Source: Halothermothrix orenii H 168
GTDB taxonomy: Bacteria; Bacillota; Halanaerobiia; Halanaerobiales; Halothermotrichaceae
Assembly (NCBI RefSeq): GCF_000020485.1
Contig: NC_011899.1
Location: 221,501 to 285,500, forward strand
Length of the DNA stretch: 64,000 bases
Reading direction: 5' to 3'
This document shows positions 56,201-64,000 of the stretch, in pieces; position 1 is the stretch's first letter; every line of letters begins with the position of its first letter. The position numbers were made by a program, and so were the translations under genes. A model generated the notes under the pieces. The model saw only the letters and a list, made by a program, of their open reading frames with translations. It did not search any database and was not told the origin of the DNA.

Positions 56201-56593
56201 ATGAAGACAAAAGTTGTCTGGCAGGGAGGACTTAAGTTTATTGATAAGTTTGATGACGGTCAGGAAATTTTAATGGGTTCTTCGGAGAACAGTGAAGGGG
56301 TTAGCCCTTTAAAATTATTACTTACTGGAGTAGCCGGATGTACCGGTATTGATATAATTATGATTCTTGAAAAGATGCGTTTGAATGTTGAAAAGTTTAG
56401 TATAGTAGTTGAAGGGGTAAGGGCAGATGAACATCCCCGGCGCTTTATCGAAATTGATATTAAGTACATTCTTAAAGGAGATAATTTATCTGAGGACAAA
56501 GTGGAACGGGCTATTGAACTCTCAATAGATAAATACTGTTCAGCGAGTAATTCCTTAAATTCAAAAATTAATTATTCTTATGTTATCGAATAA
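56201..56593 (+). CDS. OsmC-family protein
   Basis: A 130-aa OsmC/YhfA-type protein. The two cysteines of the peroxidase-like site are in GVAGCTGIDIIMIL and DKYCSASNSL. SPLKLLLTGVAG and EGVRADEHPRRF are family-typical. OsmC/Ohr proteins reduce organic hydroperoxides with thiols; this subgroup (YhfA-like) is less well defined. 22 bp after the CPBP gene, so probably co-transcribed. Confidence 0.88.
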   Translation: MKTKVVWQGGLKFIDKFDDGQEILMGSSENSEGVSPLKLLLTGVAGCTGIDIIMILEKMRLNVEKFSIVVEGVRADEHPRRFIEIDIKYILKGDNLSEDKVERAIELSIDKYCSASNSLNSKINYSYVIE

Positions 56594-56622
56594 AATACTG
56601 CAGGTGTAAGCCTGCAGTATTT
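56594..56622 (+). terminator. Hairpin after osmC-like gene
   Basis: Stem AATACTGCAGG / CCTGCAGTATT with loop TGTAAG begins at the stop codon. The following T-run is short, so termination may be weak. Confidence 0.7.
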
Positions 56623-56729
56623 ATAAAATTGGGTGTTTTTTTGTTATATTTAATTTATAAAAGTAATACCTTCAGGTCAGGGTTCAGACGGAAGTAGATT
56701 ACTGTTTTATATAACTTAAAATGATATTA

Positions 56730-56758
56730 TTGACAACAAACTGGAAAACATATATAAT
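56730..56758 (+). promoter_or_regulatory. Promoter of the sdpR-sdpI operon
   Basis: -35 TTGACA (56730-56735), 17-nt spacer, -10 TATAAT (56753-56758): a perfect consensus match. A palindrome begins 9 bp after the -10. Confidence 0.9.
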
Positions 56759-56766
56759 TATATTAG

Positions 56767-56790
56767 ATATTTAGATAATTATCTAAATAT
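56767..56790. promoter_or_regulatory. Perfect 24-bp palindromic operator
   Basis: The arm ATATTTAGATAA (56767-56778) is followed directly by its exact reverse complement (56779-56790). It covers the expected transcription start, 22 bp before the regulator gene. This is the expected site for autorepression by the encoded ArsR/SdpR-family protein. Confidence 0.85.
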
Positions 56791-56811
56791 AAAAATAAGG
56801 GGTTGTAAATA

Positions 56812-57105
56812 ATGAATTTGAATTTTGATAAAACCTTTAAAGCCCTGGCAGATGCAAATAGAAGAAAGATCCTGTTCCTGTTAAAAGAAAGTGATCTTAC
56901 AGCTGGAGAGATAGCCAGCGAGTTTGATATAAGTAAACCTTCAATTTCTCACCACCTCAATATTTTAAAAAATGCTGGCTTGGTAGAGGCTAGAAGAGAA
57001 GGACAGCAGATTTATTATTCTTTAAAGATGACTGTATTTCAGGAAGTGGTTAATGAATTCATGAATTTATTTAGAAAGGAGAGTGGTGATAATGAAAAAA
57101 TATAA
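56812..57105 (+). CDS. ArsR/SdpR-family autorepressor
   Basis: A 97-aa winged-helix protein: FKALADANRRKILFLLKES, then recognition helix KPSISHHLNILKNAGLVEAR and wing REGQQIYYSLK. It has no metal-binding cysteines. It precedes an sdpI-like gene, as in the Bacillus sdpRI pair, where SdpR represses the operon until SdpI captures it at the membrane. The perfect palindrome in the promoter supports autoregulation. Confidence 0.88.
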   Translation: MNLNFDKTFKALADANRRKILFLLKESDLTAGEIASEFDISKPSISHHLNILKNAGLVEARREGQQIYYSLKMTVFQEVVNEFMNLFRKESGDNEKI

Positions 57106-57760
57106 TATAAAACGGGATATCTTTGCAATATTTATACTGCTGGTTGGAGTGGGATTTGCACTGGCAAGTTACCCTAAAATACCTGATAAAGTTCCTATTC
57201 AGTGGGGTTTAGATGGTAATGTTAATTCTTATGCTAATAAATTTCCAGGGGCATTCTGGGGTGTGTTTGCAGCATTAGGTATATACATCTTTTTTTATCT
57301 TCAGCTGATTATAGACCCTTTAAAGAAAAATTACGAACGATTTAAAGATAAATACTGGATTATCAGAGATATAACAGTAGCTATATTTGTATCATTGAAT
57401 TTTATGAGTATCTTCTGGTCTTTAGGTTATATGAAAAATAACAATATAATCATTTTGTTAATTTCAATATTAATAATTGCTATAGGAAATTATATGCCTA
57501 CTTTTAAGAAAAACTGGTTTCTAGGAATAAAAACCCCCTGGACCTTATCCAGTGAAGAGGTATGGAATAAGACACACCGACTGGGAGGAAAATTATTTGT
57601 CCTTTCAGGATTAATTGGGTTAATAGAAATATTATTCTTTGATAGTAGTAAAATCTTTCTGGGAAGTCTTATCTTAACAGGGGTTTTATGTTTAGCATAT
57701 TCTTTCATTGTATATAAAAAAATGGAGAGGAAATTGGAGGAAGGGGACCAAGATGACTAA
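57092..57760 (+). CDS. SdpI-family immunity/signal protein
   Basis: A 222-aa membrane protein with about six helices. The opening DUF1648 block (YPKIPDKVPIQWGLDGNVNS) and the later FLGIKTPWTLSSEEVWNKTHRLGG are the SdpI hallmarks. In Bacillus SdpI gives immunity to the SDP toxin and sequesters SdpR. No sdpC-like toxin is visible here. Start ATG 57092 overlaps the regulator gene by 14 bp; GTG 57083 overlaps the ribosome site. Confidence 0.9.
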   Translation: MKKYNIKRDIFAIFILLVGVGFALASYPKIPDKVPIQWGLDGNVNSYANKFPGAFWGVFAALGIYIFFYLQLIIDPLKKNYERFKDKYWIIRDITVAIFVSLNFMSIFWSLGYMKNNNIIILLISILIIAIGNYMPTFKKNWFLGIKTPWTLSSEEVWNKTHRLGGKLFVLSGLIGLIEILFFDSSKIFLGSLILTGVLCLAYSFIVYKKMERKLEEGDQDD

Positions 57761-58658
57761 AAAGGCTGGATTATTTGTTGGTTTGACATTATCTTTTAGT
57801 TGGTTGATAGCTTTTTTATTTTTTCATTTTGTTGGTACAGGTAATATTTTATTTTATACTTTGATGTCAATCGGGTATATGTTTATTCCCTTACTGGTAA
57901 CAATTATAATACAGAAAATTATTTATAATGAACCTGTTAAAAAACCGATGGGTATTTCTTTTAAGTTTAATAAATGGTTTGTGATAGCCTGGTTATTGCC
58001 ACTAATAATGGCTTTTATGACTTTTGGGGTCAGTTTATTATTTCCCCAGGTTGAGTACAGTCCTGATATGGCAGGTATGTTTGCCAGGTATCTGGATCAG
58101 TTTGGACCAGAAAAGATAGAACAGATGAAACAGGCAATGAAAGTTGCCCCCATTCATCCATTCTGGATGTCAGTAATTCAGGCTTTACTGGCAGGATTTA
58201 CTATAAATGCTTTAGTAGCTTTTGGAGAAGAATTAGGCTGGAGGGGTTTTTTACAGCAGGAATTTAATAAACTCGGATTCTGGCCATCATCCCTATTAAT
58301 CGGTTTTATCTGGGGGTTATGGCATGCTCCCTTAATATTACAGGGCCATAATTATCCCCAGCATCCTAAATTCGGGGTTTTGATGATGATTATCTGGTGT
58401 ATTTTATTATCACCTTTATTTAGTTATATAAGAATCAAGTCAGGTTCAGTTATTGCCGCTGCTATTTTTCATGGTACTATCAATGCCAGCTTTGGTCTGG
58501 CAATTGTATTAATCAAAGGAGGTAGTGATTTAATAGTAGGATTTACCGGATTAGCTGGCTTTATTGTACTGTTGTTACTAAATGTTCTTTTATTTCTTTA
58601 TGATATCAGGTATGCTAAAGAGTCTATTATTAATAATTCTTTATATATAAAGATATGA
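57753..58658 (+). CDS. CPBP-family intramembrane metalloprotease
   Basis: A 301-aa membrane protein with about eight helices. Motifs are AFGEELGWRGFLQQEF (EE-x-x-W-R), FIWGLWHAPLI and IFHGTINASFG, the complete active-site set. ATG 57753 overlaps the end of sdpI by 8 bp and follows GGAGGAAGGGG. As third gene of the sdpR operon it may take part in the same immunity or signalling function; the substrate is unknown. Confidence 0.88.
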   Translation: MTKKAGLFVGLTLSFSWLIAFLFFHFVGTGNILFYTLMSIGYMFIPLLVTIIIQKIIYNEPVKKPMGISFKFNKWFVIAWLLPLIMAFMTFGVSLLFPQVEYSPDMAGMFARYLDQFGPEKIEQMKQAMKVAPIHPFWMSVIQALLAGFTINALVAFGEELGWRGFLQQEFNKLGFWPSSLLIGFIWGLWHAPLILQGHNYPQHPKFGVLMMIIWCILLSPLFSYIRIKSGSVIAAAIFHGTINASFGLAIVLIKGGSDLIVGFTGLAGFIVLLLLNVLLFLYDIRYAKESIINNSLYIKI

Positions 58659-58826
58659 GACCTGTTCAATATTATCTTTTGTTGGTCCAACCTTTAATAG
58701 ACTTTAACCCCCCTGCCATATATGATATACTTTAAATAAGGAATAAAATGTAAACAATAACAATATCTTTTAATGGATCGGGTTATTTTTTACTTTCCCG
58801 GTATTAAAAGAACAGGAGAGATATTA

Positions 58827-59375
58827 ATGGTAAAAGAGCGTAATGCTTTATTTAAATGGGAAGTGGCAGGGATTTTCTGGATTATAGTTGTAGGCTCTTT
58901 ATTACACTTTGTATATGACTGGACTGACCATTCGATACTGGCAGGATTGTTTGCCCCTGTTAATGAAAGTGTCTGGGAACATTTGAAAATGGGATACTGG
59001 TCACTATTTTTCTTTGGAGTAATAGAATATATTTACTTTAAGAAGAAAAATTTTAGTTTAAATGGTTTTTTTCTGGGGAAGGCCCTGGGGGTTGCCGCTC
59101 TGGAAGGAACGATTCTGGTGGTCTTTTATACCTATACAGCCATTCTTAAAAGTGAAATATTGTGGCTAGATATTGCATCTTATATCATCGGGGCAATTAT
59201 CTGTCAGATAGTTAGCTATAAGATAATTAACAGAGAAGTTTCAAAAAAGGCCGATGTTATTGGCTTTAGTGCCTTCATCTTATTCGGGATTATTTTGATG
59301 ATATTTACGTTTTACCCACCCCGTCTACCGATATTCAGGGATGGATTAACAGGTAGATATGGTCCGACCCCATGA
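58827..59375 (+). CDS. DUF6512-like membrane protein
   Basis: A 182-aa protein with about six helices. LLHFVYDWTDHSILAGLFAP, then VNESVWEHLKMGYWSLFFFG, is the most conserved-looking part and matches the uncharacterised DUF6512 group (buried His, Asp, Glu, Trp). ATG 58827 follows ACAGGAGAG; the frame extends to 58773 without a ribosome site. The gene ends just before a terminator. Confidence 0.72.
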   Translation: MVKERNALFKWEVAGIFWIIVVGSLLHFVYDWTDHSILAGLFAPVNESVWEHLKMGYWSLFFFGVIEYIYFKKKNFSLNGFFLGKALGVAALEGTILVVFYTYTAILKSEILWLDIASYIIGAIICQIVSYKIINREVSKKADVIGFSAFILFGIILMIFTFYPPRLPIFRDGLTGRYGPTP

Positions 59376-59386
59376 GTTTTTATTTT

Positions 59387-59413
59387 AGCCCTCCAGATAT
59401 GGAGGGCTTTTTT
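59387..59413 (+). terminator. Terminator
   Basis: Stem AGCCCTCC / GGAGGGCT, loop AGATAT, then six T. Ends the DUF6512-like transcript. Confidence 0.9.
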
Positions 59414-59606
59414 ATGTATGTATGGGATTAAAAGTAATTCAATGGTAAAGGCCTGAAACAGGATAAAAACATTCTCAGATGAAGCATTAGATTAACTGTA
59501 AAGTGGATTACCACAAGATAAAGAAGGAAAATTTTATAATTTTATTGAATTAGTTATATTAAGTATTTTTTAATAAAACATTTCTTTTTAGTTTTTGGGG
59601 GGAAAA

Positions 59607-60383
59607 ATGGTGACAAAACCGGTTATTTCTATTAAAAATTTAAGGAAGAGTTTTGGTTCCAATGAGGTTTTAAAGGGGGTTAATCTTGAGGTATACCCCG
59701 GTCAAGTTATAGGGTATATTGGACCGAACGGAGCCGGTAAGAGTACAACGGTTAAAATTATGCTGGGAATTATAGAAGAATATGAAGGGCAGATTGAAAT
59801 ATTTGGAGAGGATATTACAGGTCAAACTGATTATAAAAAAAGAATCGGTTATGTCCCAGAAGATGGGGAAATATATGAAAGCTTAACAGGTTATGAATAT
59901 CTTACCTTTTTAGGAAAGATATATGGACTGGATTTTGAATCAGCCAATAAAAAAGCAGAAAGGTTGTCACAACTATTTGGGATAGAAGAAAGTTACCACT
60001 CTCCAATTTCTTCTTATTCAAAGGGAATGAAGCAGAAACTATTAATTATAGCCAGTCTTCTCCATAACCCTGACATTTTGTTTTTGGACGAACCTTTAAG
60101 CGGACTGGATGCCAATAGTGTTATGGTTTTAAAAGAATTACTGGCAAGACTGGCCAGGCAGGGAAAGACTATTTTTTATTGCTCCCATATTATGGAGGTT
60201 GTCGAAAAGATAAGCAACCGGATATTATTAATTAATAAGGGACAGATAGTGGCCGATGGTAGTTTTGAAGAATTAAAAGCTAAAAGTAAACAGGGCTCAT
60301 TAGAAGGAATATTTAATCAGCTGACAGGGTTTAGCGAACATCAGAAAATAGCTGATGAGATAATTTCAACATTAGGGGAGTGA
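59607..60383 (+). CDS. ABC-2 exporter ATP-binding protein
   Basis: A 258-aa ATPase with Walker A GPNGAGKSTTVKIMLG, signature YSKGMKQKLLI, Walker B ILFLDEPLSGLDANS and H-loop CSHIMEVVE. Start ATG 59607 follows GGGGGGAA; TTG 59595 overlaps it. Partner of the large permease 6 bp downstream. Confidence 0.9.
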   Translation: MVTKPVISIKNLRKSFGSNEVLKGVNLEVYPGQVIGYIGPNGAGKSTTVKIMLGIIEEYEGQIEIFGEDITGQTDYKKRIGYVPEDGEIYESLTGYEYLTFLGKIYGLDFESANKKAERLSQLFGIEESYHSPISSYSKGMKQKLLIIASLLHNPDILFLDEPLSGLDANSVMVLKELLARLARQGKTIFYCSHIMEVVEKISNRILLINKGQIVADGSFEELKAKSKQGSLEGIFNQLTGFSEHQKIADEIISTLGE

Positions 60384-60389
60384 GATCAG

Positions 60390-62060
60390 GTGGAAGACTT
60401 TAAATCACTCAAAATACTGGATAGGTTTAAATTTATTTTTGAAAAATTTAATATAGATTATAAGGTAATGAGGGAGATTGTCCGGCTTAAATTAATAATG
60501 GATCAACGAAGGAGACATGTTATTTTTGGCAATACTGGAAAGAAAGAAGGGGGGAAAAAGAAAAATCAGTTTAAAAATTCATTAATTATATATGGATTTT
60601 ATGGGTTTATGGTTATGATGGTTTTTTTAATACCTGTTTCCCTTTTTTTGAAAATGTCCCTGACAACCGGATTCATTATGTTTTTCATGATGTCACAGAT
60701 GCTGCTCGACTTTTCATCAGTTCTTCTTGACCTATCAGATAAATTAATTTTATTACCAGGCCCCCTGAATTCAAGGACGCTAAATGCAGCTAAATTAATA
60801 CATATTTTTATTTACCTTACTATCATATCACTGGTCCTGGTGGCACCGACTTTATTTATTGGGACTATAAAAATGGGATTAAGTTTTCTGTTTGTTTTCT
60901 TTATAGAGGTTTTTTTAATGTTATTTTTAGTTATTTTTATTACAGCCTGTCTTTATGGATTGATACTCAAATTTTTTGATGGAGAAAAATTAAAAAATGC
61001 TATCAATTATTTTCAGATTGGGGTAGCCATTATCTTGCCTATTAGTTACCAATTTGTCGGGGATATGTTTGATGTATTTGGAGAAAAGGTAGTTTTCACC
61101 CCGGACTGGTGGACATACCTGCTCCCTCCGGTCTGGTTTGCCGGGCCATATGAGTTGTTTCTGGGAGGCAATACTGCTCCTTATGTTATCGGTATGACTG
61201 TTTTGACTGTATTGGTACCTGTACTGGGTTTATTACTTTATTTGAAATTAATCAATCCCTATTTTGAAAAAAATCTTTCTAAACTCAATAATAATAAAAG
61301 TGGGCAGAATAATTTTGAAAAGACATGGGACATGGTATCATATAAAATAACTGGTTTTTTCTGTAAAGGTAATCAGGAGACCGTATTTTTCAGGTTTATA
61401 AGACAAATGCTGTCCCGGGAGAGGAGGTTAAAACTTTCTATTTACCCTGTCCTCGGGTTTGCCGTTATATTTCCCTTTATAATGTTAAAGAATGAAATTG
61501 ACTTTAGCGCCTTCAGGGAATCCCTGAAAAATTTATCCCGGGGAGTCGGTTATTACAAACTATATTTAGCTATTATATTTTTACCATCTATATTGCCCAT
61601 CCTCAGTTACAGTGAGCATCATAGGGGTTCCTGGATTTATAGGGTTTTACCCATCAGGGATTATAATATTATCCACCGGGCTAAAATTAAAGCAGTTTTT
61701 TATAAATATAATGTATTTGTATTTGGGTTGTTAGCATTACTTTTTGGCTGGATTTATGGCCTGAAAATACTTGATGACCTGCTGATAATGGGTCTAAATA
61801 TGGTATTACTGACCCTGGTTATAGGCATATTTTTCAGGGATGACCTTCCTTTTACAAAGGAAATGGGATACCAGGTTGATGCCGGTAAAAAGAAAACCTC
61901 CATTTTTATACTGTTTCTGGGCTTGTTGCTGGGTGGTTTTCATTTTATATCAGCATTTTACCCTTACTTGATTTTGATATATGGTGTATTATTAATCACT
62001 GCCATTATTGTCGTCTGGAGAAAGGTATTTAGCTATAGGGTTCCGGGGGAAAATGTTTAA
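60390..62060 (+). CDS. Large ABC-2-type exporter membrane protein
   Basis: A 556-aa protein with roughly 12 helices: a cytoplasmic N-terminus of about 70 residues (basic, DQRRRHVIFGNTGKKEGGKK), one membrane half, a middle loop (about 290-345), and a second half. This double-length form resembles exporter permeases sitting beside DrrA-type ATPases. GTG start follows AGGGGAGTGAG. The substrate cannot be read from sequence. Confidence 0.78.
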   Translation: MEDFKSLKILDRFKFIFEKFNIDYKVMREIVRLKLIMDQRRRHVIFGNTGKKEGGKKKNQFKNSLIIYGFYGFMVMMVFLIPVSLFLKMSLTTGFIMFFMMSQMLLDFSSVLLDLSDKLILLPGPLNSRTLNAAKLIHIFIYLTIISLVLVAPTLFIGTIKMGLSFLFVFFIEVFLMLFLVIFITACLYGLILKFFDGEKLKNAINYFQIGVAIILPISYQFVGDMFDVFGEKVVFTPDWWTYLLPPVWFAGPYELFLGGNTAPYVIGMTVLTVLVPVLGLLLYLKLINPYFEKNLSKLNNNKSGQNNFEKTWDMVSYKITGFFCKGNQETVFFRFIRQMLSRERRLKLSIYPVLGFAVIFPFIMLKNEIDFSAFRESLKNLSRGVGYYKLYLAIIFLPSILPILSYSEHHRGSWIYRVLPIRDYNIIHRAKIKAVFYKYNVFVFGLLALLFGWIYGLKILDDLLIMGLNMVLLTLVIGIFFRDDLPFTKEMGYQVDAGKKKTSIFILFLGLLLGGFHFISAFYPYLILIYGVLLITAIIVVWRKVFSYRVPGENV

Positions 62061-62081
62061 AAAATTGGAGGTATAAGAACA

Positions 62082-63290
62082 ATGGAAAAAATAAAATACA
62101 GAAACATAAGTAAGGATGAGGAGCATAAATTTTTCCAGTTTACCAGTTACTCCTTTAAAATGGAAGAAGGGGCAGGCATGTATAAAAAAGGAGAGAAACT
62201 ACCGGAGACTATCGGTGAAAAAAAAGGTCTTTTCAAAGGTGATGAACTGGTATGCTGTTATCAGCTTTATGAAGTTGATTGTAAGACCAGGGGGACCTGG
62301 TTTAAAACAGGTGGTATCGGTGATGTTGCTTCACCACCGCATAATCGGAGAAAGGGTTATGTAGGAAAGATGCTAACCTATGCTCTGGAAGAAATGAAAG
62401 AAAGAAAAATTAGGTTTTCAGCCCTCTGGCCTTTTTCCTATTCTTTTTACCGTAAATATGGCTGGGAACAGGGCACAGCTTCTTTACACATTGTATTGGA
62501 ACCATCCAGTCTCAAATTTACGGAAGACAGCATTAAGGGGAAATTTAAACAGGTTAATGCTGAAGAATACTCTCTTTTGAACAATATATATAACACCTTT
62601 TATAAAGGCTATGACCTTGGCATTAAACGGGATAAAACCTGGTGGGTGAACAGGGTATTTAAAAGTGGAGACAAGAACAGGTTTGGTTATATCTGGGAAG
62701 AAAATGGAAAACCGCAGGGGTATATAATATATTCTGCTTCTAAAGGCCCCAATGGGTACTGGGAAAACCGGATACATGTCAGGGAAATAATTGGCATTGA
62801 TATTCCTTCCTTTTTACAGCTATTCAGGTTTATTTACTATCATGATTCCCAGTGCCGGGAGGTTGGGATGATGTTACCCTTTGATTTTCCGTTACTTAAA
62901 ATTTTACCGGAACCCAGGATAAAAACGTACGAAGTCAGGCCAGGGGTTATGATAAGAATAGTGGATATACAGCAGGTCTTAAACAAGATAACCTATCCCA
63001 ACCAGGTAAAGGCTGGTTTTACTTTCAGGGTATTTGATGAAACAGCCCCCTGGAATAATGGGATTTTCAGGCTTGAAGTGTCAGATGGCAAGGGAGAGTG
63101 TTCTCAAATTTCGGGAGATGAAGGGGATTTTTCAATAAAAATTAATCATCTGTCTTCCATTTTGGCCGGATTTATGACCCCTGCTGAGGTGTATTCCCTT
63201 GGTTATCTTGATACAGATAATGATAAAATTATTAAAATACTGGAGAAAATATTTCCACCCCGGCAAACTTTTTTTACCGGGTATTTTTAA
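62082..63290 (+). CDS. Eis-like GNAT acetyltransferase
   Basis: A 402-aa protein of the Eis family: an N-terminal GNAT domain with acetyl-CoA loop PPHNRRKGYVGKML, a second degenerate GNAT domain, and a C-terminal SCP2-like domain (VYSLGYLDTDNDKIIKILEK). RFSALWPFSYSFYRKYGWEQ is a family hallmark. Members acetylate aminoglycosides or protein amines at several positions. Placement 21 bp after an exporter suggests a shared detoxification or self-protection function; this is inference. Confidence 0.85.
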   Translation: MEKIKYRNISKDEEHKFFQFTSYSFKMEEGAGMYKKGEKLPETIGEKKGLFKGDELVCCYQLYEVDCKTRGTWFKTGGIGDVASPPHNRRKGYVGKMLTYALEEMKERKIRFSALWPFSYSFYRKYGWEQGTASLHIVLEPSSLKFTEDSIKGKFKQVNAEEYSLLNNIYNTFYKGYDLGIKRDKTWWVNRVFKSGDKNRFGYIWEENGKPQGYIIYSASKGPNGYWENRIHVREIIGIDIPSFLQLFRFIYYHDSQCREVGMMLPFDFPLLKILPEPRIKTYEVRPGVMIRIVDIQQVLNKITYPNQVKAGFTFRVFDETAPWNNGIFRLEVSDGKGECSQISGDEGDFSIKINHLSSILAGFMTPAEVYSLGYLDTDNDKIIKILEKIFPPRQTFFTGYF

Positions 63291-63293
63291 AAA

Positions 63294-63316
63294 CACCCCA
63301 TACGGGGGGTTTTTTT
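63294..63316 (+). terminator. Terminator after the Eis-like gene
   Basis: Short stem ACCCCA / GGGGGT-like pairing (CACCCC with GGGGGT) around TAC, then seven T. Confidence 0.75.
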
Positions 63317-63327
63317 AAAACTTTTTC

Positions 63328-63356
63328 TTGAATACTTATACTTTCGCATGTATAAT
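63328..63356 (+). promoter_or_regulatory. Promoter of argC
   Basis: -35 TTGAAT (63328-63333), 17-nt spacer, -10 TATAAT (63351-63356), 21 bp before the ATG. The TGAATAC..TATAC sequence across it is vaguely ARG-box-like. Confidence 0.8.
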
Positions 63357-63377
63357 ATTACGAAAAGGGGTGAGAAA

Positions 63378-64000
63378 ATGATCAGGGTAAGTATTATTGG
63401 AGCTACCGGATATACCGGTATTGAATTAGTCAGGCTCCTTGCTAACCATCCTGAAGTAGAATTATCATCACTGGTCAGCAGGAATGCCAGTAATAAACCT
63501 TTATCTGATATATATCCTCAGTTTATAGGTAGAATAGACCTTAAGTTTTCTGAATATGACTGTCAAGCTATCTGTCAAAATTCTGATATAGTTTTTACTG
63601 CCCTACCCCATGGTATTTCTCAGGAAATTGTAGGTGAATTATATAACTGCGGGGTTAAAATAATTGATCTGAGTGGTGATTTCAGGTATAAAGATTCAGC
63701 TATCTATGAAAAGTGGTATCGGGAAAACCATCATTACCCTCATTTACTGGAAAAGGCGGTTTATGGACTGGTAGAAATAAATAGAAATAGTATTAAGAGG
63801 TCTTCTCTGGTTGCAAATCCCGGTTGTTATCCTACGGCTTCATTGCTGGGTTTATGGCCTGTAATTAGTGAAAATTTAATTAACTTAAATACAATAATTA
63901 TTGATGCCAAATCCGGGGTCTCCGGGGCTGGAAAAGGTTTAAAGAGAGGAAGTCATTTTGTAGAGGTAGATGAAAATATAAAGGGATATAGTATTGGTAG
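63378..64000 (+). CDS. argC: N-acetyl-gamma-glutamyl-phosphate reductase, 5' part
   Basis: NADPH-dependent reductase of step three of arginine synthesis; 207 codons are visible and the rest lies outside. The nucleotide fold VSIIGATGYTGIELVRLLA opens the protein, and the catalytic Cys is in VANPGCYPTASLLG. KSGVSGAGKG is also diagnostic. ATG follows AAAAGGGGTGAG. It probably begins an arginine operon to the right. Confidence 0.96.
   Translation, partial: MIRVSIIGATGYTGIELVRLLANHPEVELSSLVSRNASNKPLSDIYPQFIGRIDLKFSEYDCQAICQNSDIVFTALPHGISQEIVGELYNCGVKIIDLSGDFRYKDSAIYEKWYRENHHYPHLLEKAVYGLVEINRNSIKRSSLVANPGCYPTASLLGLWPVISENLINLNTIIIDAKSGVSGAGKGLKRGSHFVEVDENIKGYSIG

Overview
The window reads as a chromosomal segment of a low-GC anaerobic Firmicute with a diderm (outer-membrane) envelope, most like the Halanaerobiales (Halothermothrix-type). 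This is inferred from three things: a Firmicute-style gene set (short HisG with HisZ, GatCAB, PcrA-LigA, ecfA1-ecfA2-ecfT-truA-rplM-rpsI, Spo0E-like and CotF-like spore proteins), a TolC-like outer-membrane efflux fragment next to a MacB-type exporter, and saccharolytic enzymes (GH13, GH16). No rRNA, CRISPR array, complete transposon or phage was seen.

Layout. 1-4240: end of an Fe-S protein gene, a PrsW-type membrane protease, a COG2509 flavoprotein, an endonuclease III-like glycosylase, a Spo0E-like phosphatase and tRNA-Pro(CGG) on the minus strand. 4160-11000: a histidine operon (hisZ-G-D-B-H-A-F-IE) from a near-consensus promoter to a strong terminator, lacking hisC and the phosphatase. 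11000-20600: two coat-like genes, a DUF123 protein, pcrA-ligA-membrane protein, and gatC-gatA-gatB. 20700-26720: a TM1266-like protein, a minus-strand ABC exporter with a LolA-like secreted protein, then an ArsR regulator and a four-domain CoA-disulfide-reductase/rhodanese/TusA/DsrE fusion behind a promoter with an inverted repeat. 26877-32580: a cytoplasmic GH13 alpha-amylase, then ECF transporter genes, truA, rplM and rpsI. 32830-35450: a compact AmmeMemoRadiSam operon and a 49-aa zinc-ribbon gene. 36800-43720: a glmM 5' half fused out of frame to the 3' half of a TolC-like gene, then an adaptor, ATPase, two FtsX-type permeases and a Yip1 protein. 43800-50040: murI, mntP, an AT-rich stretch of small or unusual genes, an aldo/keto reductase and a LysM protein. 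50400-55220: secreted GH16 glucanase with a LacI-type operator, and an MntR/DtxR regulator convergent with feoA and a feoB split into two genes. 55470-64000: membrane proteases, OsmC, an sdpR-sdpI-CPBP operon with a perfect 24-bp operator palindrome, an ABC-2 exporter with an Eis-like acetyltransferase, and the start of argC.

The most notable signals are genome-rearrangement scars and unusual starts. (1) A phosphoglucosamine mutase gene breaks after about 207 codons and joins a TolC-family gene across a shared 10-bp sequence. (2) The last ~27 codons of ribosomal protein L17 (rplQ) survive as an untracked remnant directly upstream of ecfA1, showing that this block was cut from the alpha ribosomal operon. 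(3) Two genes (PrsW-like, GrpB-like) have excellent Shine-Dalgarno sequences but only ATA/ATT as possible starts. (4) FeoB is divided between two cistrons. The candidate poorly understood system is the three-gene AmmeMemoRadiSam operon.
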